Assembly (NCBI RefSeq): GCF_001592265.1
Contig: NZ_BCWP01000005.1
Span: 62,001 to 126,000 of the forward strand
Reading direction: 5' to 3'
Length of the DNA: 64,000 bases
Origin: Curvibacter delicatus NBRC 14919
GTDB taxonomy: Bacteria > Pseudomonadota > Gammaproteobacteria > Burkholderiales > Burkholderiaceae_C
Shown here in pieces: positions 34,396-44,131 of the stretch; positions within the stretch are counted from its first letter, which is position 1; every line of letters starts with the position of its first letter. The position numbers and the translations under genes are program-made. Under the pieces are notes generated by a model. That model searched no databases. It was not told where the DNA came from and was given only the letters and a program-made list of their open reading frames with translations.

Positions 34396-35376
34396 ATGAC
34401 CTTCACTCGCCGCAAACTCTTGACGCTGACAGGCAGCGCGCTCGCCCTCCCCTGTGCGTTGGCGCAACCGGGCCCCATCTGGCCATCCAAACCCCTCAAG
34501 ATCGTCGTGGCCTACCCGCCGGGCGGGGTCAGCGACGTCATCGCCCGGGCCCTGGCAGAACAACTGGCAAGCCGGCTTGGGGTTCCCGTGCTGGTGGACA
34601 ACAAGGCCGGCGCCAGCGGTTCGCTGGGCGTGGGCTGGGTCGCCAAGTCGGCGGCCGATGGCTACACGCTGGCGTTCTCGGCCATCTCCCCGCTGACGCT
34701 CAGTCCACATCTTGGCAAATCAGGGTTCGACCCCGTCAAGGACATTGTGCCCGTCGCCAGCGTGATGTACTCGCCCGTCCTGATAACCGCCACCTCGGCA
34801 CTGAAAGAGGGCGACCTCAAGCGCTTGCTGGAAACAGCCCGTGCCCGGCCTGGGGCCATGCGCTGGGCCACCTCCGGGCCGGCCTCGTTGGGCCACGTCA
34901 TGCTGGAGCAGATCCGTGCAGCGGCCCACGCGGACATCACCCATGTCCCCTACAAGGGCGGTGGCCAGCAGATCACCGATGCGCTGAGCGGTCAGTTTGA
35001 AGTGCTGTCAGTCAACACCTCATCTGCCATCCTGCAGCACATCAAGACGGGCAAGCTGCGCCCATTGGCTGTGGGCGCGCCCGCCAGGCTGAATAACCTG
35101 CCCACAGTGCCAACCTTGGCCGAACTGGGCTATCCCGCCGCCAACCTGAGCTCCCACTTTGGCATCCTGGCGCCGGCGGGCACACCCGCCCCCGTCGTCA
35201 CCCGCTTGAATGGTGAAATCAACGCGGTTCTGTCCACGCCCGCCATTCGTGAGCGCTTGCTGGCCGCAGAATGTGTACCGGAACAGACCAGTCCCACCGA
35301 ATTCGCCGGATTGATTGCCGCCGAATCCGCCGGCATGGCACGCATCATCCGCGACGCACAGATCAAGGCGGAATAG
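34396..35376 (+). CDS. Bug/TctC-family tripartite tricarboxylate binding protein
   Basis: 326 residues. A Tat-like signal (FTRRKLLTLTG, residues 3-13) ends near ALA. The Bug fold is clear: IVVAYPPGGVSDVIARALAE, VLVDNKAGASGSLG, ADGYTL, HVPYKGGGQQITDALSGQ, LRPLAVGAPARLNNLPTVPT and ILAPAGTPAPVVTRLN. Such proteins bind carboxylates or similar ligands; many are orphans in Burkholderiales, and here too no TctA/TctB membrane genes are near. ATG 34396 gives a proper signal peptide. Confidence 0.9.
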   Translation: MTFTRRKLLTLTGSALALPCALAQPGPIWPSKPLKIVVAYPPGGVSDVIARALAEQLASRLGVPVLVDNKAGASGSLGVGWVAKSAADGYTLAFSAISPLTLSPHLGKSGFDPVKDIVPVASVMYSPVLITATSALKEGDLKRLLETARARPGAMRWATSGPASLGHVMLEQIRAAAHADITHVPYKGGGQQITDALSGQFEVLSVNTSSAILQHIKTGKLRPLAVGAPARLNNLPTVPTLAELGYPAANLSSHFGILAPAGTPAPVVTRLNGEINAVLSTPAIRERLLAAECVPEQTSPTEFAGLIAAESAGMARIIRDAQIKAE

Positions 35377-35404
35377 ACGTCACGACACGGGGTCAGGCAA
35401 CGCG

Positions 35405-36319
35405 TCAGTCGAAACGGAAATCAGCTGCCACCAACTGCCCGACACGCAACACCGCATCCACCCCCGTCAGGGCGATGGCATTCATGCCGAAGGTCACCGC
35501 ACCGTTCAGCCGCGCATCTCGCCGATAGGCCTGCAGCGTATCGCTGACTTCCGGACTGCTTAATGCCGTGGCCGGATCGATGTTGGGGATCGGGCAGCGC
35601 GGGCAAGGTTTGACCGGCTTCAGAACCACATCGCCCTCGCCAGTGGCGATGCGCAAGGTGTCGAGTCGGTCCTCGTCGTGCGCCTCCAGGTCCGCCAGCA
35701 CGATGTTGGGCCGGAACCGTTCCACCCCCACCGGCGCATGACCACCGGCCTGCAGCCGGGTGTTGAACTCGTCGAGCGAAGCCTGCCCCAGCACCAACAG
35801 CGGGAACCCATCGCTGAACTGGTTGAGCGCCTCCACGCCATCGGTCCACTTCAGACTGGACACGCGCCGGTGCTCCGGATCGAAACGCACCAGTCGGTAC
35901 TTGGCCGCCTGGGCAGTGGGCAAGCCCTGGTCTGACAAGGACAGGAAGTCGGTGAACCACTGGGCGGCAACATCGCCCATGTCGTAGGCCGGCACCTCGT
36001 CGTCCCAGACGCGCACCCGCGTCGGCTGCTCCACCACGTCGACCGCCAGATGCAGCGCCAGCATGCCGGGCGCGCGCAAGACCAGCTCCGTGCCGCCACG
36101 CTTGAACTCAGGCAACACCAAGGCCAGGCGCGGTTGTTCGCGCTGCGACACGAAGCCGCCCTGCGCATCCACCACCATCCAGGCACGGTCGAGGTCGAAG
36201 CCGGTCTCGGTCAGCACCGTTTCCTGCAAGGCAATGCCGGCACAGGATTTGACCGGGTACACGAACAGCTGCGTTATGCGGGCCTGAACATCGCCCGGGC
36301 TGACAGTCGATTCACTCAC
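35405..36319 (-). CDS. MOSC-domain protein with beta-barrel N-terminus (mARC/YcbX-like)
   Basis: About 304 residues. N-terminal MOSC barrel: QLFVYPVKSCAGIALQE and GFDLDRAWMVVDAQG. C-terminal MOSC domain: FRPNIVLADLEAHDED, then the cofactor cysteine in KPVKPCPRCPIPNID. Family members carry sulfurated molybdenum cofactor and reduce N-oxygenated compounds. GTG 36319 has GGAG ten bases upstream and is favoured; the ATG at 36358 gives a longer form without a ribosome site. No ferredoxin domain is attached. It is divergent from the following flavin monooxygenase gene. Confidence 0.85.
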   Translation of the reverse strand: MSESTVSPGDVQARITQLFVYPVKSCAGIALQETVLTETGFDLDRAWMVVDAQGGFVSQREQPRLALVLPEFKRGGTELVLRAPGMLALHLAVDVVEQPTRVRVWDDEVPAYDMGDVAAQWFTDFLSLSDQGLPTAQAAKYRLVRFDPEHRRVSSLKWTDGVEALNQFSDGFPLLVLGQASLDEFNTRLQAGGHAPVGVERFRPNIVLADLEAHDEDRLDTLRIATGEGDVVLKPVKPCPRCPIPNIDPATALSSPEVSDTLQAYRRDARLNGAVTFGMNAIALTGVDAVLRVGQLVAADFRFD

Positions 36320-36399
36320 TTGGCAGGATCTCCATGGTTGTTGGAATGGAATTGACATCCGACAGAGTCGATTCTGCCCTGCCTTCTACAATGTTGCGC

Positions 36400-37512
36400 A
36401 TGGCTCTTCCCCTGGATGTTTGTATTCGTGGCAGCGGCATCGTGGGCCGCACGCTGGCCCTGCTGCTGGCGCGCGAGCGCCTGCGTGTCGGCTTGGTGGA
36501 AACACCGCCCCAAGCCAATGCCCCTGCCGATGTGCGTGCCTACGCCCTGAACCGCGCCTCCAAGGCCTTGCTCGACACCTTGCGCTGCTGGCCGGCTCCG
36601 CAGGCGGCCACCCCGGTCACCCACATGCAGATCTGGGGCGACCGTGGCGGCGAAGTCAACTTCGACGCCAGCGAACTCGGCGCCGCCGCCTTGACCTGGA
36701 TCGTTGATGTTCCGGTGCTGGAAGCGCAGCTGGCGCAGGCCGTCAGCTTCCAACCACAGATCGAAGTGTTGACCGCCCCGGCGCCTGCCAAGCTCACCGT
36801 GGTCTGTGAAGGCCGCGCCAGCAGCACACGTGCCGAGTTCGGCGTCGACTTCCAGGTCACCCCCTATACCCAACACGCACTGGCAGCCCGGATCCAGTGC
36901 GAGAAACCACATGGCCAGAATGCGCGCCAGTGGTTTGCCAACGGCGACATCCTGGCGTTTCTGCCCATGGGCGGCGAACAAGGGAACTCCGTGGCGATTG
37001 TCTGGTCTGTATCTCCTGAGCACGCGGCCCGCTTGCAGGCTGCCAATCTGGATGACTTCTGCCGCGAACTGGAAGCCGCCAGCGGGCACATGCTGGGCCC
37101 GTTGACGCTGATCAGCGAGCGCCGGCTCTGGCCGCTGCAGAAGGCCCAGGCCCGGCAATGGACCGGCCAGGCCGCCTGTGGTGCGTGGGTACTGGCCGGC
37201 GACGCCGCCCACAACGTGCACCCGCTGGCGGGCCAGGGCTTGAACCTGGGGCTGGCCGATGTGGCGGAGCTGGCCAAGGTCTTGCGTGAGCGCGATTACT
37301 GGCGCGACGTGGGCGATGCCAAGCTGCTGCGTCGTTATGAACGTGCCCGCAAGGCCGGCATGCGGGCCCTGGATACCGGCATGGACGGCCTGCAGTTGCT
37401 GTTTGCCCGTGAAGGCGAAACTTGGCGCTCGTTGCGCAACTGGGGCATGAACACCGTGGAGCGCAGCGGATTGCTCAAACAGTGGCTGACCCGACAGGCC
37501 ATGGATTTTTGA
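36400..37512 (+). CDS. UbiH/UbiF/COQ6-family FAD-dependent hydroxylase
   Basis: About 370 residues. FAD dinucleotide motif RGSGIVGRTLALLLARERLR is near the N-terminus, a middle segment reads DILAFLPMGGEQGNSVAIVW, and the second FAD motif is LAGDAAHNVHPLAGQGLNLGL. The last is diagnostic for ubiquinone ring hydroxylases. Which ring carbon it acts on cannot be told. The start at 36400 (MALPLDV) is likely; 36391 is also in frame. dsbC follows nine bases later. Confidence 0.87.
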   Translation: MALPLDVCIRGSGIVGRTLALLLARERLRVGLVETPPQANAPADVRAYALNRASKALLDTLRCWPAPQAATPVTHMQIWGDRGGEVNFDASELGAAALTWIVDVPVLEAQLAQAVSFQPQIEVLTAPAPAKLTVVCEGRASSTRAEFGVDFQVTPYTQHALAARIQCEKPHGQNARQWFANGDILAFLPMGGEQGNSVAIVWSVSPEHAARLQAANLDDFCRELEAASGHMLGPLTLISERRLWPLQKAQARQWTGQAACGAWVLAGDAAHNVHPLAGQGLNLGLADVAELAKVLRERDYWRDVGDAKLLRRYERARKAGMRALDTGMDGLQLLFAREGETWRSLRNWGMNTVERSGLLKQWLTRQAMDF

Positions 37513-37520
37513 ACCACGCG

Positions 37521-38255
37521 ATGCGTCGCATGAAACGAATGATGATGAATGCTCTGAAAACCCTGTTGGTCAGCACGTGCATCCTGGCCGGTATCGGCGC
37601 CCAGGCCCAGGAAGCGGCGATCCGCAAAAACCTGTCTGAACGCATCCCGCAACTGCAGAAGATCGACGAGGTCAGCAAGACCCCGGTCAATGGCCTGTAC
37701 GAGGTCCGTGTCAACGGCACCGACATTTTCTACACCGATGCCGATGCCAACTACCTGATCCAGGGCAACCTGATCGACACGCGCCAGCGCCGCAACCTGA
37801 CCGAGGAGCGCATCGACAAGCTGACCGCCGTGAACTTCGACAGCCTGCCGCTGAAAGACGCCTTCACCGTGGTGCGCGGCAACGGCAAGCGCAAGGTCGC
37901 CGTGTTCGAAGATCCGAACTGCGGCTATTGCAAACGTTTCGAGCGCGATCTGGACAAGGTGACCAACGTCACGGTCTACACCTTCCTTTACCCCATCCTC
38001 AGCCCGGACTCGGCGGAGAAATCGAAGAACATCTGGTGCGCCAAGGACAAGGCCAAAGCGTGGCAGGACTACATGCTGCGCGACCAGCCCCTCCCCGCCG
38101 CCAGCTGTGATGTCTCGGCCATTACCCGCAACCTGGAACTCGGCCGCAAGCACAAGATCACCGGCACACCGACCCTGATCTTTGCCGACGGCTCACGCGT
38201 GCCGGGCGCCATCAACGCCCAACAGATCGAAAAGTACCTGAACGAAACCCGCTAA
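37521..38255 (+). CDS. dsbC: Thiol:disulfide interchange protein DsbC
   Basis: About 244 residues. Signal peptide ends GAQAQ. The N-terminal dimer domain (ERIPQLQKIDEVSKTPVNGLYEV, seen in part) precedes a thioredoxin fold with active site C134-G-Y-C137 in DPNCGYCKRF and the cis-proline in GTPTLIF. A second pair, C in NIWCAKD and AASCDV, matches the structural disulfide of DsbC. It reshuffles wrong disulfides in the periplasm. Several methionines (37521-37545) could be the start. Confidence 0.93.
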   Translation: MRRMKRMMMNALKTLLVSTCILAGIGAQAQEAAIRKNLSERIPQLQKIDEVSKTPVNGLYEVRVNGTDIFYTDADANYLIQGNLIDTRQRRNLTEERIDKLTAVNFDSLPLKDAFTVVRGNGKRKVAVFEDPNCGYCKRFERDLDKVTNVTVYTFLYPILSPDSAEKSKNIWCAKDKAKAWQDYMLRDQPLPAASCDVSAITRNLELGRKHKITGTPTLIFADGSRVPGAINAQQIEKYLNETR

Positions 38256-38266
38256 ACCGTCGCCGC

Positions 38267-40042
38267 ATGTCCAAAGACTCAGCCCCCGTCGCCATTCACT
38301 ACCGTGTGGAGGCTGCCGACCTGCATGCCCACCTGTTTCGTGTCACGCTGACCGTTGCGCAACCCCAAGCGCAACAGCGCGTGTCGCTGCCTGTCTGGAT
38401 TCCCGGCAGCTATCTGGTGCGCGAATTTTCGAAAAACCTGCAGCGGCTGCAGGCACGGCAAGGCGGCAGGCTGGTTTCTGTGCAGCAGCTCGACAAATGC
38501 AGCTGGCAGGTCGAGTGCGCACCACAGCGCCCGCTGGTACTGAGCTACGAGGTCTATGCGTTTGACAACTCGGTCCGCACCGCCTGGCTCGATGCCACGC
38601 GTGGTTTCTTCAACGGCACCAGCCTGTGCCTGCGCGTTGAGGGCCAGGAAGATGCCCCCCACGAACTTGAGCTGGTCGCCAGTCGGGCCATCGCCGATTG
38701 GTCCGTGGCCACCGGCCTGAGCCCGCTGAAGGTCAACCGACGTGGCTTCGGCCGTTACCGTGCGACCGATTACGATGAGCTGGTCGATTGCCCGGTAGAA
38801 CTGGGGGAGTTCTGGAGCGACACGTTCACCGCCGGTGGCGTGCCGCACCGCTTTGTGGTCGCAGGCGCGCCACCGAGCTTTGACGGCGAACGACTACTGG
38901 CCGACACGCGCAAGATATGCGAGGCGGAAATGCGTCTCTGGCACAGCAGCGACACCGGCAAACGGAACAAGGCGCCGCACCGCAACTACCTGTTCATGCT
39001 CAACGCCACCGACGACGGTTATGGCGGTCTGGAGCATCGCAATTCGACGGCGCTGATCTGTGCCCGCCGCGACCTGCCGCGCCTGGGCGCCAAGCCAGGC
39101 GAGGGCTATACCACGCTGCTGGGACTGATCAGCCACGAGTACTTCCACACCTGGAACGTCAAGCGCCTGCGCCCGGCCGAGTTCGCACGCTACGACTACG
39201 TGCAGGAAAACTATACGCAACTGCTCTGGTTCTTCGAAGGCTTCACCAGCTATTACGACGACCTGCTGCTGCGCCGCGCCGGCCTGATCGACAACACGAC
39301 CTACCTCAAGCTGCTCAACAAAACCCTCAACCAGGTGATGCAGACACCGGGCCGCGCCGTGCAGTCGGTGGCCCAGGCCAGCTTCGACGCCTGGGTCAAG
39401 TACTACCGGCAGGACGAGAACACGCCGAATGCCACCGTGAGCTACTACAGCAAAGGTGCGCTGGTGGCTTTGTGCCTGGACCTTACCTTGCGCGCGGAAG
39501 GGCCGCACACGCTCGACGAGGTGATGCGCGCCCTGTGGCAGCGCTGCCGAGGCGGCCCGATGTCTGAGGACGACCTGTTGCAGGTGCTGCAGGGCCTCAC
39601 CGGCCGCTCCTACGCCCGCGAAATCAAGCGCTGGGTGCACAGCACGGTCGAGCTGCCGCTCAAGGAGCTGCTGGAGCAGCACGGCGTGGCGATTCAGGAA
39701 GAACCGGCCCAACTGGCACAGCAGCTGGGCTTGCGCGTGGCCGAGGGAAGTGCCCTCCAGATCAAGACCGTGCTGCGCGGCGGCGCGGCCGAACGGGCCG
39801 GCCTGGCCGCCGGCGATGAATGGCTGGGCGTGGAAATCGGCAGCGGCAAGACCCGCAGCGGCTGGCGCCTCACCAAACTCGACGACCTGCCGCTTTATGC
39901 CGGCGCACACCCCAAGGTCCAAGCCCTGGTAGCGCGCGACAAGCGGCTGCTGAAGCTCACGCTCAACCTGCCGCGTGCGGTGACCACCTGGCGCCTGTCG
40001 GTACGCGATCAGCAGCTCATCGAGCGCTGGCTCGCCACTTGA
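38267..40042 (+). CDS. M61 glycyl aminopeptidase-family metalloprotease with PDZ domain
   Basis: 591 residues. An N-terminal beta-sandwich (VSLPVWIPGSYLVREFSKNL) precedes a gluzincin domain with the zinc motif HEYFH (H290, E291, H294) and NVKRLRPAEF. The third ligand region is LWFFEGFTSYYDDLLL. The C-terminal PDZ domain has GGAAERAGLAAGDEWLGV. No signal peptide was found, so it is probably cytoplasmic. Its TGA is immediately next to the opposing paaK stop, leaving no gap. Confidence 0.9.
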   Translation: MSKDSAPVAIHYRVEAADLHAHLFRVTLTVAQPQAQQRVSLPVWIPGSYLVREFSKNLQRLQARQGGRLVSVQQLDKCSWQVECAPQRPLVLSYEVYAFDNSVRTAWLDATRGFFNGTSLCLRVEGQEDAPHELELVASRAIADWSVATGLSPLKVNRRGFGRYRATDYDELVDCPVELGEFWSDTFTAGGVPHRFVVAGAPPSFDGERLLADTRKICEAEMRLWHSSDTGKRNKAPHRNYLFMLNATDDGYGGLEHRNSTALICARRDLPRLGAKPGEGYTTLLGLISHEYFHTWNVKRLRPAEFARYDYVQENYTQLLWFFEGFTSYYDDLLLRRAGLIDNTTYLKLLNKTLNQVMQTPGRAVQSVAQASFDAWVKYYRQDENTPNATVSYYSKGALVALCLDLTLRAEGPHTLDEVMRALWQRCRGGPMSEDDLLQVLQGLTGRSYAREIKRWVHSTVELPLKELLEQHGVAIQEEPAQLAQQLGLRVAEGSALQIKTVLRGGAAERAGLAAGDEWLGVEIGSGKTRSGWRLTKLDDLPLYAGAHPKVQALVARDKRLLKLTLNLPRAVTTWRLSVRDQQLIERWLAT

Positions 40043-41350
40043 TCAGGGAGTTTTCGGGCGCTGGTCGAGCACGCGCTTGGCCTTGCCCAAGCTGCGCTCA
40101 ACGCCCCCCTCGGGCCGCAACTCGATCTCGACACTGGTGCCGACATAGGCCTTGATCTCATGCTGCAGCTGCTTGGCTGCCGCCCGCGCCGCCAGGCTGT
40201 CAGGCGACACGTCGGGCCGGGTCTCCACCACCACCAGCAGATCGTCCATCGGCCCATTGCGGCGCAGGATGCACTGGTAATGCGGCGTCAGCTCGGGGCG
40301 CCGCAAGATCAGCTCCTCGACCTGGGTCGGAAAGACATTGACGCCACGCACGATCATCATGTCGTCGCTGCGACCAGTGATTTTTTCCATCCGCCGCATG
40401 GTGCGCGTGCTGCCCGGCAACAGGCGCGTCAAGTCGCGCGTGCGGTAGCGGATGACCGGCAACGCTTCCTTGGTGAGGCTGGTGAACACCAGTTCACCCA
40501 CTTCGCCGTCGGGCAGCAGCTCGCCGGTGTCAGGGTCGATGATCTCGGGGTAGAAATGGTCTTCCCAGATGGTCGGTCCGTCCTTGGCCAGCACGCATTC
40601 ACTGGCCACGCCGGGGCCGATGACCTCGCTCAGGCCATAGATGTCGACGGCATCGAGCCCCATGCGCTGTTCGATGGCGCGGCGCATGTCGTTGGTCCAG
40701 GGTTCAGCCCCGAAAATGCCGATGCGCAGGCTGGCGTCGGCAGGGTTGAGGCCCTGGCGCTCGAACTCCTCGGCGATCGCCAGCATGTAGCTGGGCGTGA
40801 CCATGATGATGTCGGGCTTGAAATCCTGGATCAGCTGCACCTGCCGCTCGGTCTGCCCTCCGCCGAAGGGCACCACCGTCAGCCCCAGCCGCTCTGCACC
40901 GTAATGGGCGCCCAGGCCGCCGGTGAACAGGCCGTAGCCATAGCTCACATGCACCATGTCGCCGGGCCGGGCGCCGGCGGCACGGATACTGCGCGCCACC
41001 AGGCCGGCCCAGGTTTCAATGTCGTTCCGCGTGTAGCCCACCACTGTGGGCTTGCCGGTGGTGCCGCTGGAGGCATGGATACGCACGCACTGTTCACGCG
41101 GCACGGCGAACATGCCAAAGGGGTAGCTCTCGCGCAGGTCTTTCTTGGTGGTGAAGGGAAACTTCGCCAGGTCGGCCAGCGACCGGCAATCGTCCGGATG
41201 CACACCGGCCGCATCGAACTTGGCGCGGTACACCGGCGAATTGCGGTAGGCATGTTGCAGCGTGGATTGGAGCCGCTTGAGCTGCAGGCTGCGCAGCTCG
41301 TCGATACTGGCCGTCTCGATCGGGTCCCAGGCAAACTTGCGCTGACTCAT
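40043..41350 (-). CDS. paaK: Phenylacetate-CoA ligase
   Basis: 435 residues, adenylate-forming enzyme that makes phenylacetyl-CoA, the entry step. The phosphate loop ASSGTTGKPTVVGY starts at 93; YGLSEVIGPGVASEC and GRSDDMMIVRGVNVFPTQVEE are the family hinge and C-domain motifs. It is last in paaG-paaI-paaK and overlaps paaI by ATGA. The product would feed the PaaABCDE epoxidase encoded about 10 kb away. Confidence 0.95.
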   Translation of the reverse strand: MSQRKFAWDPIETASIDELRSLQLKRLQSTLQHAYRNSPVYRAKFDAAGVHPDDCRSLADLAKFPFTTKKDLRESYPFGMFAVPREQCVRIHASSGTTGKPTVVGYTRNDIETWAGLVARSIRAAGARPGDMVHVSYGYGLFTGGLGAHYGAERLGLTVVPFGGGQTERQVQLIQDFKPDIIMVTPSYMLAIAEEFERQGLNPADASLRIGIFGAEPWTNDMRRAIEQRMGLDAVDIYGLSEVIGPGVASECVLAKDGPTIWEDHFYPEIIDPDTGELLPDGEVGELVFTSLTKEALPVIRYRTRDLTRLLPGSTRTMRRMEKITGRSDDMMIVRGVNVFPTQVEELILRRPELTPHYQCILRRNGPMDDLLVVVETRPDVSPDSLAARAAAKQLQHEIKAYVGTSVEIELRPEGGVERSLGKAKRVLDQRPKTP

Positions 41351-41793
41351 GCAGCCTCCGGAATGACGGCGCCCTGGATCTGCGCGCTCTTGCCACGGAA
41401 CATGGCGATGACCTCGCCGCGCTGGTTGCTCACCCGCATGTCGTAGATGCCGTGCCGGCCCTGCAGCGTCTGCTCCACGCCTTCGCAGGTCAGCACGTCG
41501 CCCAGTTGCGCCGGTTTGAGGAACTCGATGCTGCAGCCGGCTGCTACCGCCACCTTGTTGTAGCTGTTGCAGGCAAAGGCAAAGGTGGAGTCGGCCAGCG
41601 TGAAGATCAGGCCGCCGTGGCAGATCTCATGACCGTTGAGCATGTCTTGGCGCACCATCATGCGCATCACGGCCCGGCCGGGGGCACACGACAGCAACTC
41701 CATCTGCATGAATTCGCGCGAGGCGCGGTCGGCCGCAAACATGGACTCGCCGACACGGCGCGCCAGTGCCTCGGCGTTTTTCACATCGCTCAT
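41347..41793 (-). CDS. paaI: Hydroxyphenylacetyl-CoA thioesterase PaaI
   Basis: 148-residue hotdog-fold thioesterase. NGHEICHGGLIFTLADSTFAFACNS contains the usual HGG and acidic helix motif (GHEICHGG, LADSTFA). It removes CoA from dead-end hydroxylated intermediates and so frees CoA during phenylacetate degradation. It overlaps paaK by four bases and follows paaG by three, so all three are translated from one message. Confidence 0.93.
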   Translation of the reverse strand: MSDVKNAEALARRVGESMFAADRASREFMQMELLSCAPGRAVMRMMVRQDMLNGHEICHGGLIFTLADSTFAFACNSYNKVAVAAGCSIEFLKPAQLGDVLTCEGVEQTLQGRHGIYDMRVSNQRGEVIAMFRGKSAQIQGAVIPEAA

Positions 41794-41796
41794 CCC

Positions 41797-42603
41797 TCAC
41801 TCCCCCTTGAACTGTGGTGTGCGCTTTTCGCGGAATGCCAGCACACCTTCGATGTAGTCGTGCGTGCGCCCCAATGCCGACTGCATGTCGCGCTCAGCGT
41901 CGAGCTGCTGGTCCAGCGAGCTGCTGCCAGCCCGCTGCAGCAGCTCGCGCGTTGCCACCAGCGCCTTGGTCGGCATGACGGCCAGACGCTGGGCCAAGGC
42001 CAGTGCCGCTGCCACGCAGTCGTCACTCACATCCCAGATCAGGCCCCAATCGCGGGCTTGGACCGCGGTGAGCTTGTCACCGGTCATGGCCAGGGCCATG
42101 GCGCGCGCCATCCCCAGGCGCTGCGGCAGCAGCCAGGAGCCCCCGGCATCGGGGATGAGACCAATCTTGCTGAAGGCCTGGATGAAGCTGGCCTGCGGCG
42201 TCGCAATCGCGATGTCGCAGGTCATGGCCAGCGAAGCGCCGGCCCCGGCCGCGACCCCGTTGACGGCAGCAATGGTCGGCATGCGCAGTTGCTGCAGCCG
42301 CCGCACCGTGGGATTGAAGGCCTGCTCGATCACCGGGCCGGGATTGGCCCGCTCGACCAGATCAGGCCCGGGAGCGAAATCAAATTCAGACAGATCGGCA
42401 CCGGCACAAAAGCCGCGGCCGGCACCGGTGATGACCAAGGCACGAATGGCCGGATTGGCCTCGGCCCGTTCCAGTGCGGCCCACAGGTCGCGGTGCATCT
42501 GGCGCGTGAAGCTGTTCAGCGCTTGGGGCCGATTCAGGGTGGCAATGGCCACCGATCCTTGTTCGGAATAGAGAACAGATAACTCGGCAGTCGACTCAGG
42601 CAT
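41797..42603 (-). CDS. paaG: 1,2-epoxyphenylacetyl-CoA isomerase
   Basis: 268 residues, crotonase fold. TGAGRGFCAGADLSEF and AAVNGVAAGAGASLAMTCDIA form the CoA and oxyanion segments, and IPDAGGSWLLPQRLG is the isomerase segment. It turns the ring epoxide into the seven-membered oxepin. ATG 42603 has a GAGG ten bases upstream; the longer reading frame extends into the promoter. A palindrome lies 65 bases upstream. Confidence 0.92.
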   Translation of the reverse strand: MPESTAELSVLYSEQGSVAIATLNRPQALNSFTRQMHRDLWAALERAEANPAIRALVITGAGRGFCAGADLSEFDFAPGPDLVERANPGPVIEQAFNPTVRRLQQLRMPTIAAVNGVAAGAGASLAMTCDIAIATPQASFIQAFSKIGLIPDAGGSWLLPQRLGMARAMALAMTGDKLTAVQARDWGLIWDVSDDCVAAALALAQRLAVMPTKALVATRELLQRAGSSSLDQQLDAERDMQSALGRTHDYIEGVLAFREKRTPQFKGE

Positions 42604-42667
42604 CAGGCATCCCTCGGGTTGGCGTGACCGAAGCTTCACCGGCTTCGTCAGGCCAATTTAACATCTC

Positions 42668-42688
42668 CCGACCGATCGGTCGGTTAAT
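42668..42688. promoter_or_regulatory. Putative PaaR-type TetR operator before paaG
   Basis: Perfect 16-bp palindrome CCGACCGATCGGTCGG, flanked by TTAAT toward tyrS. Read on the minus strand it matches the paaA element at 51982 in 20 of 21 positions. A TTAAAT-like -10 lies just downstream for paaG. A shared repressor of both paa units is inferred; no regulator gene is in the window. Confidence 0.75.
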
Positions 42689-42741
42689 GTTTTCCCTTGG
42701 TTTTGCCGCAAAAACCCGGTTTTACCGAGCCTTGCAAGTAC

Positions 42742-43980
42742 TCAGGCCAGCGTCACCTTCTTGAACTTGCGCTTGCCGACCTGCAGCACATAAGTACCGG
42801 CGCCGAGCTTGAGGCCCTTGTCGCTCACGACATTGGAGTCCACCCGCACGCCGCCGCCATCGATCAGGCGATTGCCCTCGCCACTGGAAGCGGCCAGTCC
42901 GGCCTGCTTGAGCAGCGCCCCGATGCCCATCGGCCCGGCTTCGAGCTTGACCGTCTGCTCATCAATCTCGTCGGGCACGCCACCGCGACTGCGGTTGATG
43001 AAATCCTGCTCGGCCGCATCCGCCGCCGCCGCCGAATGGAAGCGCGCCGTGATCTCCTTGGCCAGCAGCACCTTGGCTTCCTTCGGGTTGCGTCCCTGCT
43101 GGACTTCCTCTTGCAGCTTTTCGATGTCGCTCAGGCTGCGGAAGCTCAACAGGGTGTACCAGCGCCACATCAGTTCATCCGAGATCGACAGCACCTTGGC
43201 AAACATGGTGTTGGCGTCCTCGGCAATGCCGATGTAGTTGTTCTTGGACTTCGACATCTTCTCCACACCGTCCAGCCCCTCCAGCAACGGCATGGTCAGG
43301 ATGCACTGCGGCTCCTGGCCGTACTCGACCTGCAGATGGCGCCCCATCAGAAGATTGAACTTCTGGTCGGTGCCGCCCAGTTCCAGGTCGCTCTTGAGTG
43401 CCACGCTGTCATAACCTTGCATCAGCGGGTAGAGGAACTCGTGCACCGAGATCGGGGTGCCGGCCTTGAAGCGGTCGTGGAAGTCGTTGCGCTCCATCAT
43501 GCGCGCCACGGTGTACTTGGCCGCCAGCTGGATCATGCCCATGGAACCCAGCGGCCGGCACCATTCGCTGTTGTAACGAATCTCCGTCTTCTGCGGATCC
43601 AGCACCAGGCTGGCCTGCTTGTAATAGGTCTCGGCATTGGCCTTGATCTGCTCGGGCGTGAGCGGCGGGCGGGTGCTGTTGCGGCCCGACGGATCGCCGA
43701 TCAGGCTGGTGAAGTCACCGATCAGGAAGATCACCTGGTGCCCCAGATCCTGCAGTTGGCGCATCTTGTTGAGCACCACGGTGTGCCCGATGTGGATGTC
43801 CGGCGCGGTCGGGTCCAGCCCGAGCTTGATGCGCAGCGGCTGGCCGGTGGCCTCGGCACGCGCCAGCTTCTGAACCCAGTCGGCCTCGGGAATCAGCTCG
43901 TCGCAGCCCCGCAGGGTCACCGCCAAGGCCTCCCGGACACGGTCGGTTACAGGAAATTTCGATGCGGAGGCTTGATTCAT
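42742..43980 (-). CDS. tyrS: Tyrosyl-tRNA synthetase
   Basis: 412 residues, class I synthetase. [10 protein letters not shown] carries HIGH at 63-66, and KMSKS is at 241-245. [17 protein letters not shown] is typical of the TyrZ-type bacterial form. A C-terminal S4 RNA-binding domain follows ([17 protein letters not shown]). ATG 43980 yields MNQASASKF. It is divergent from an M23 peptidase gene. Confidence 0.96.
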   Translation of the reverse strand: MNQASASKFPVTDRVREALAVTLRGCDELIPEADWVQKLARAEATGQPLRIKLGLDPTAPDIHIGHTVVLNKMRQLQDLGHQVIFLIGDFTSLIGDPSGRNSTRPPLTPEQIKANAETYYKQASLVLDPQKTEIRYNSEWCRPLGSMGMIQLAAKYTVARMMERNDFHDRFKAGTPISVHEFLYPLMQGYDSVALKSDLELGGTDQKFNLLMGRHLQVEYGQEPQCILTMPLLEGLDGVEKMSKSKNNYIGIAEDANTMFAKVLSISDELMWRWYTLLSFRSLSDIEKLQEEVQQGRNPKEAKVLLAKEITARFHSAAAADAAEQDFINRSRGGVPDEIDEQTVKLEAGPMGIGALLKQAGLAASSGEGNRLIDGGGVRVDSNVVSDKGLKLGAGTYVLQVGKRKFKKVTLA

Positions 43981-44032
43981 AAGGGTTTTTCCAGATGCCA
44001 GGGGGTCGGGGCCAGCTATACTAGCCGCTTGC

Positions 44033-44060
44033 CATTGCGCAGGATTTTAAGTGCGCAATG
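44033..44060. other. Hairpin in the tyrS-M23 divergent region
   Basis: 9-bp stem CATTGCGCA / TGCGCAATG with a ten-base loop. It lies 72 bases upstream of the peptidase start and could be in its 5' leader. A TATACT (44017-44022) precedes it on the plus strand as a possible -10. No T-box element was recognised. Confidence 0.45.
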
Positions 44061-44131
44061 TCCGCTGGCCGCGGCGCCCTCAAGCCCCTGCCGCACCATC
44101 ATCTTTGGGTTGTCTTTTGAAAAACGGTTTC

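Noticed and set aside
34454-34696. Small 80-residue frame inside the Bug-protein gene
   Set aside because: Out-of-frame shadow of a well-supported gene.
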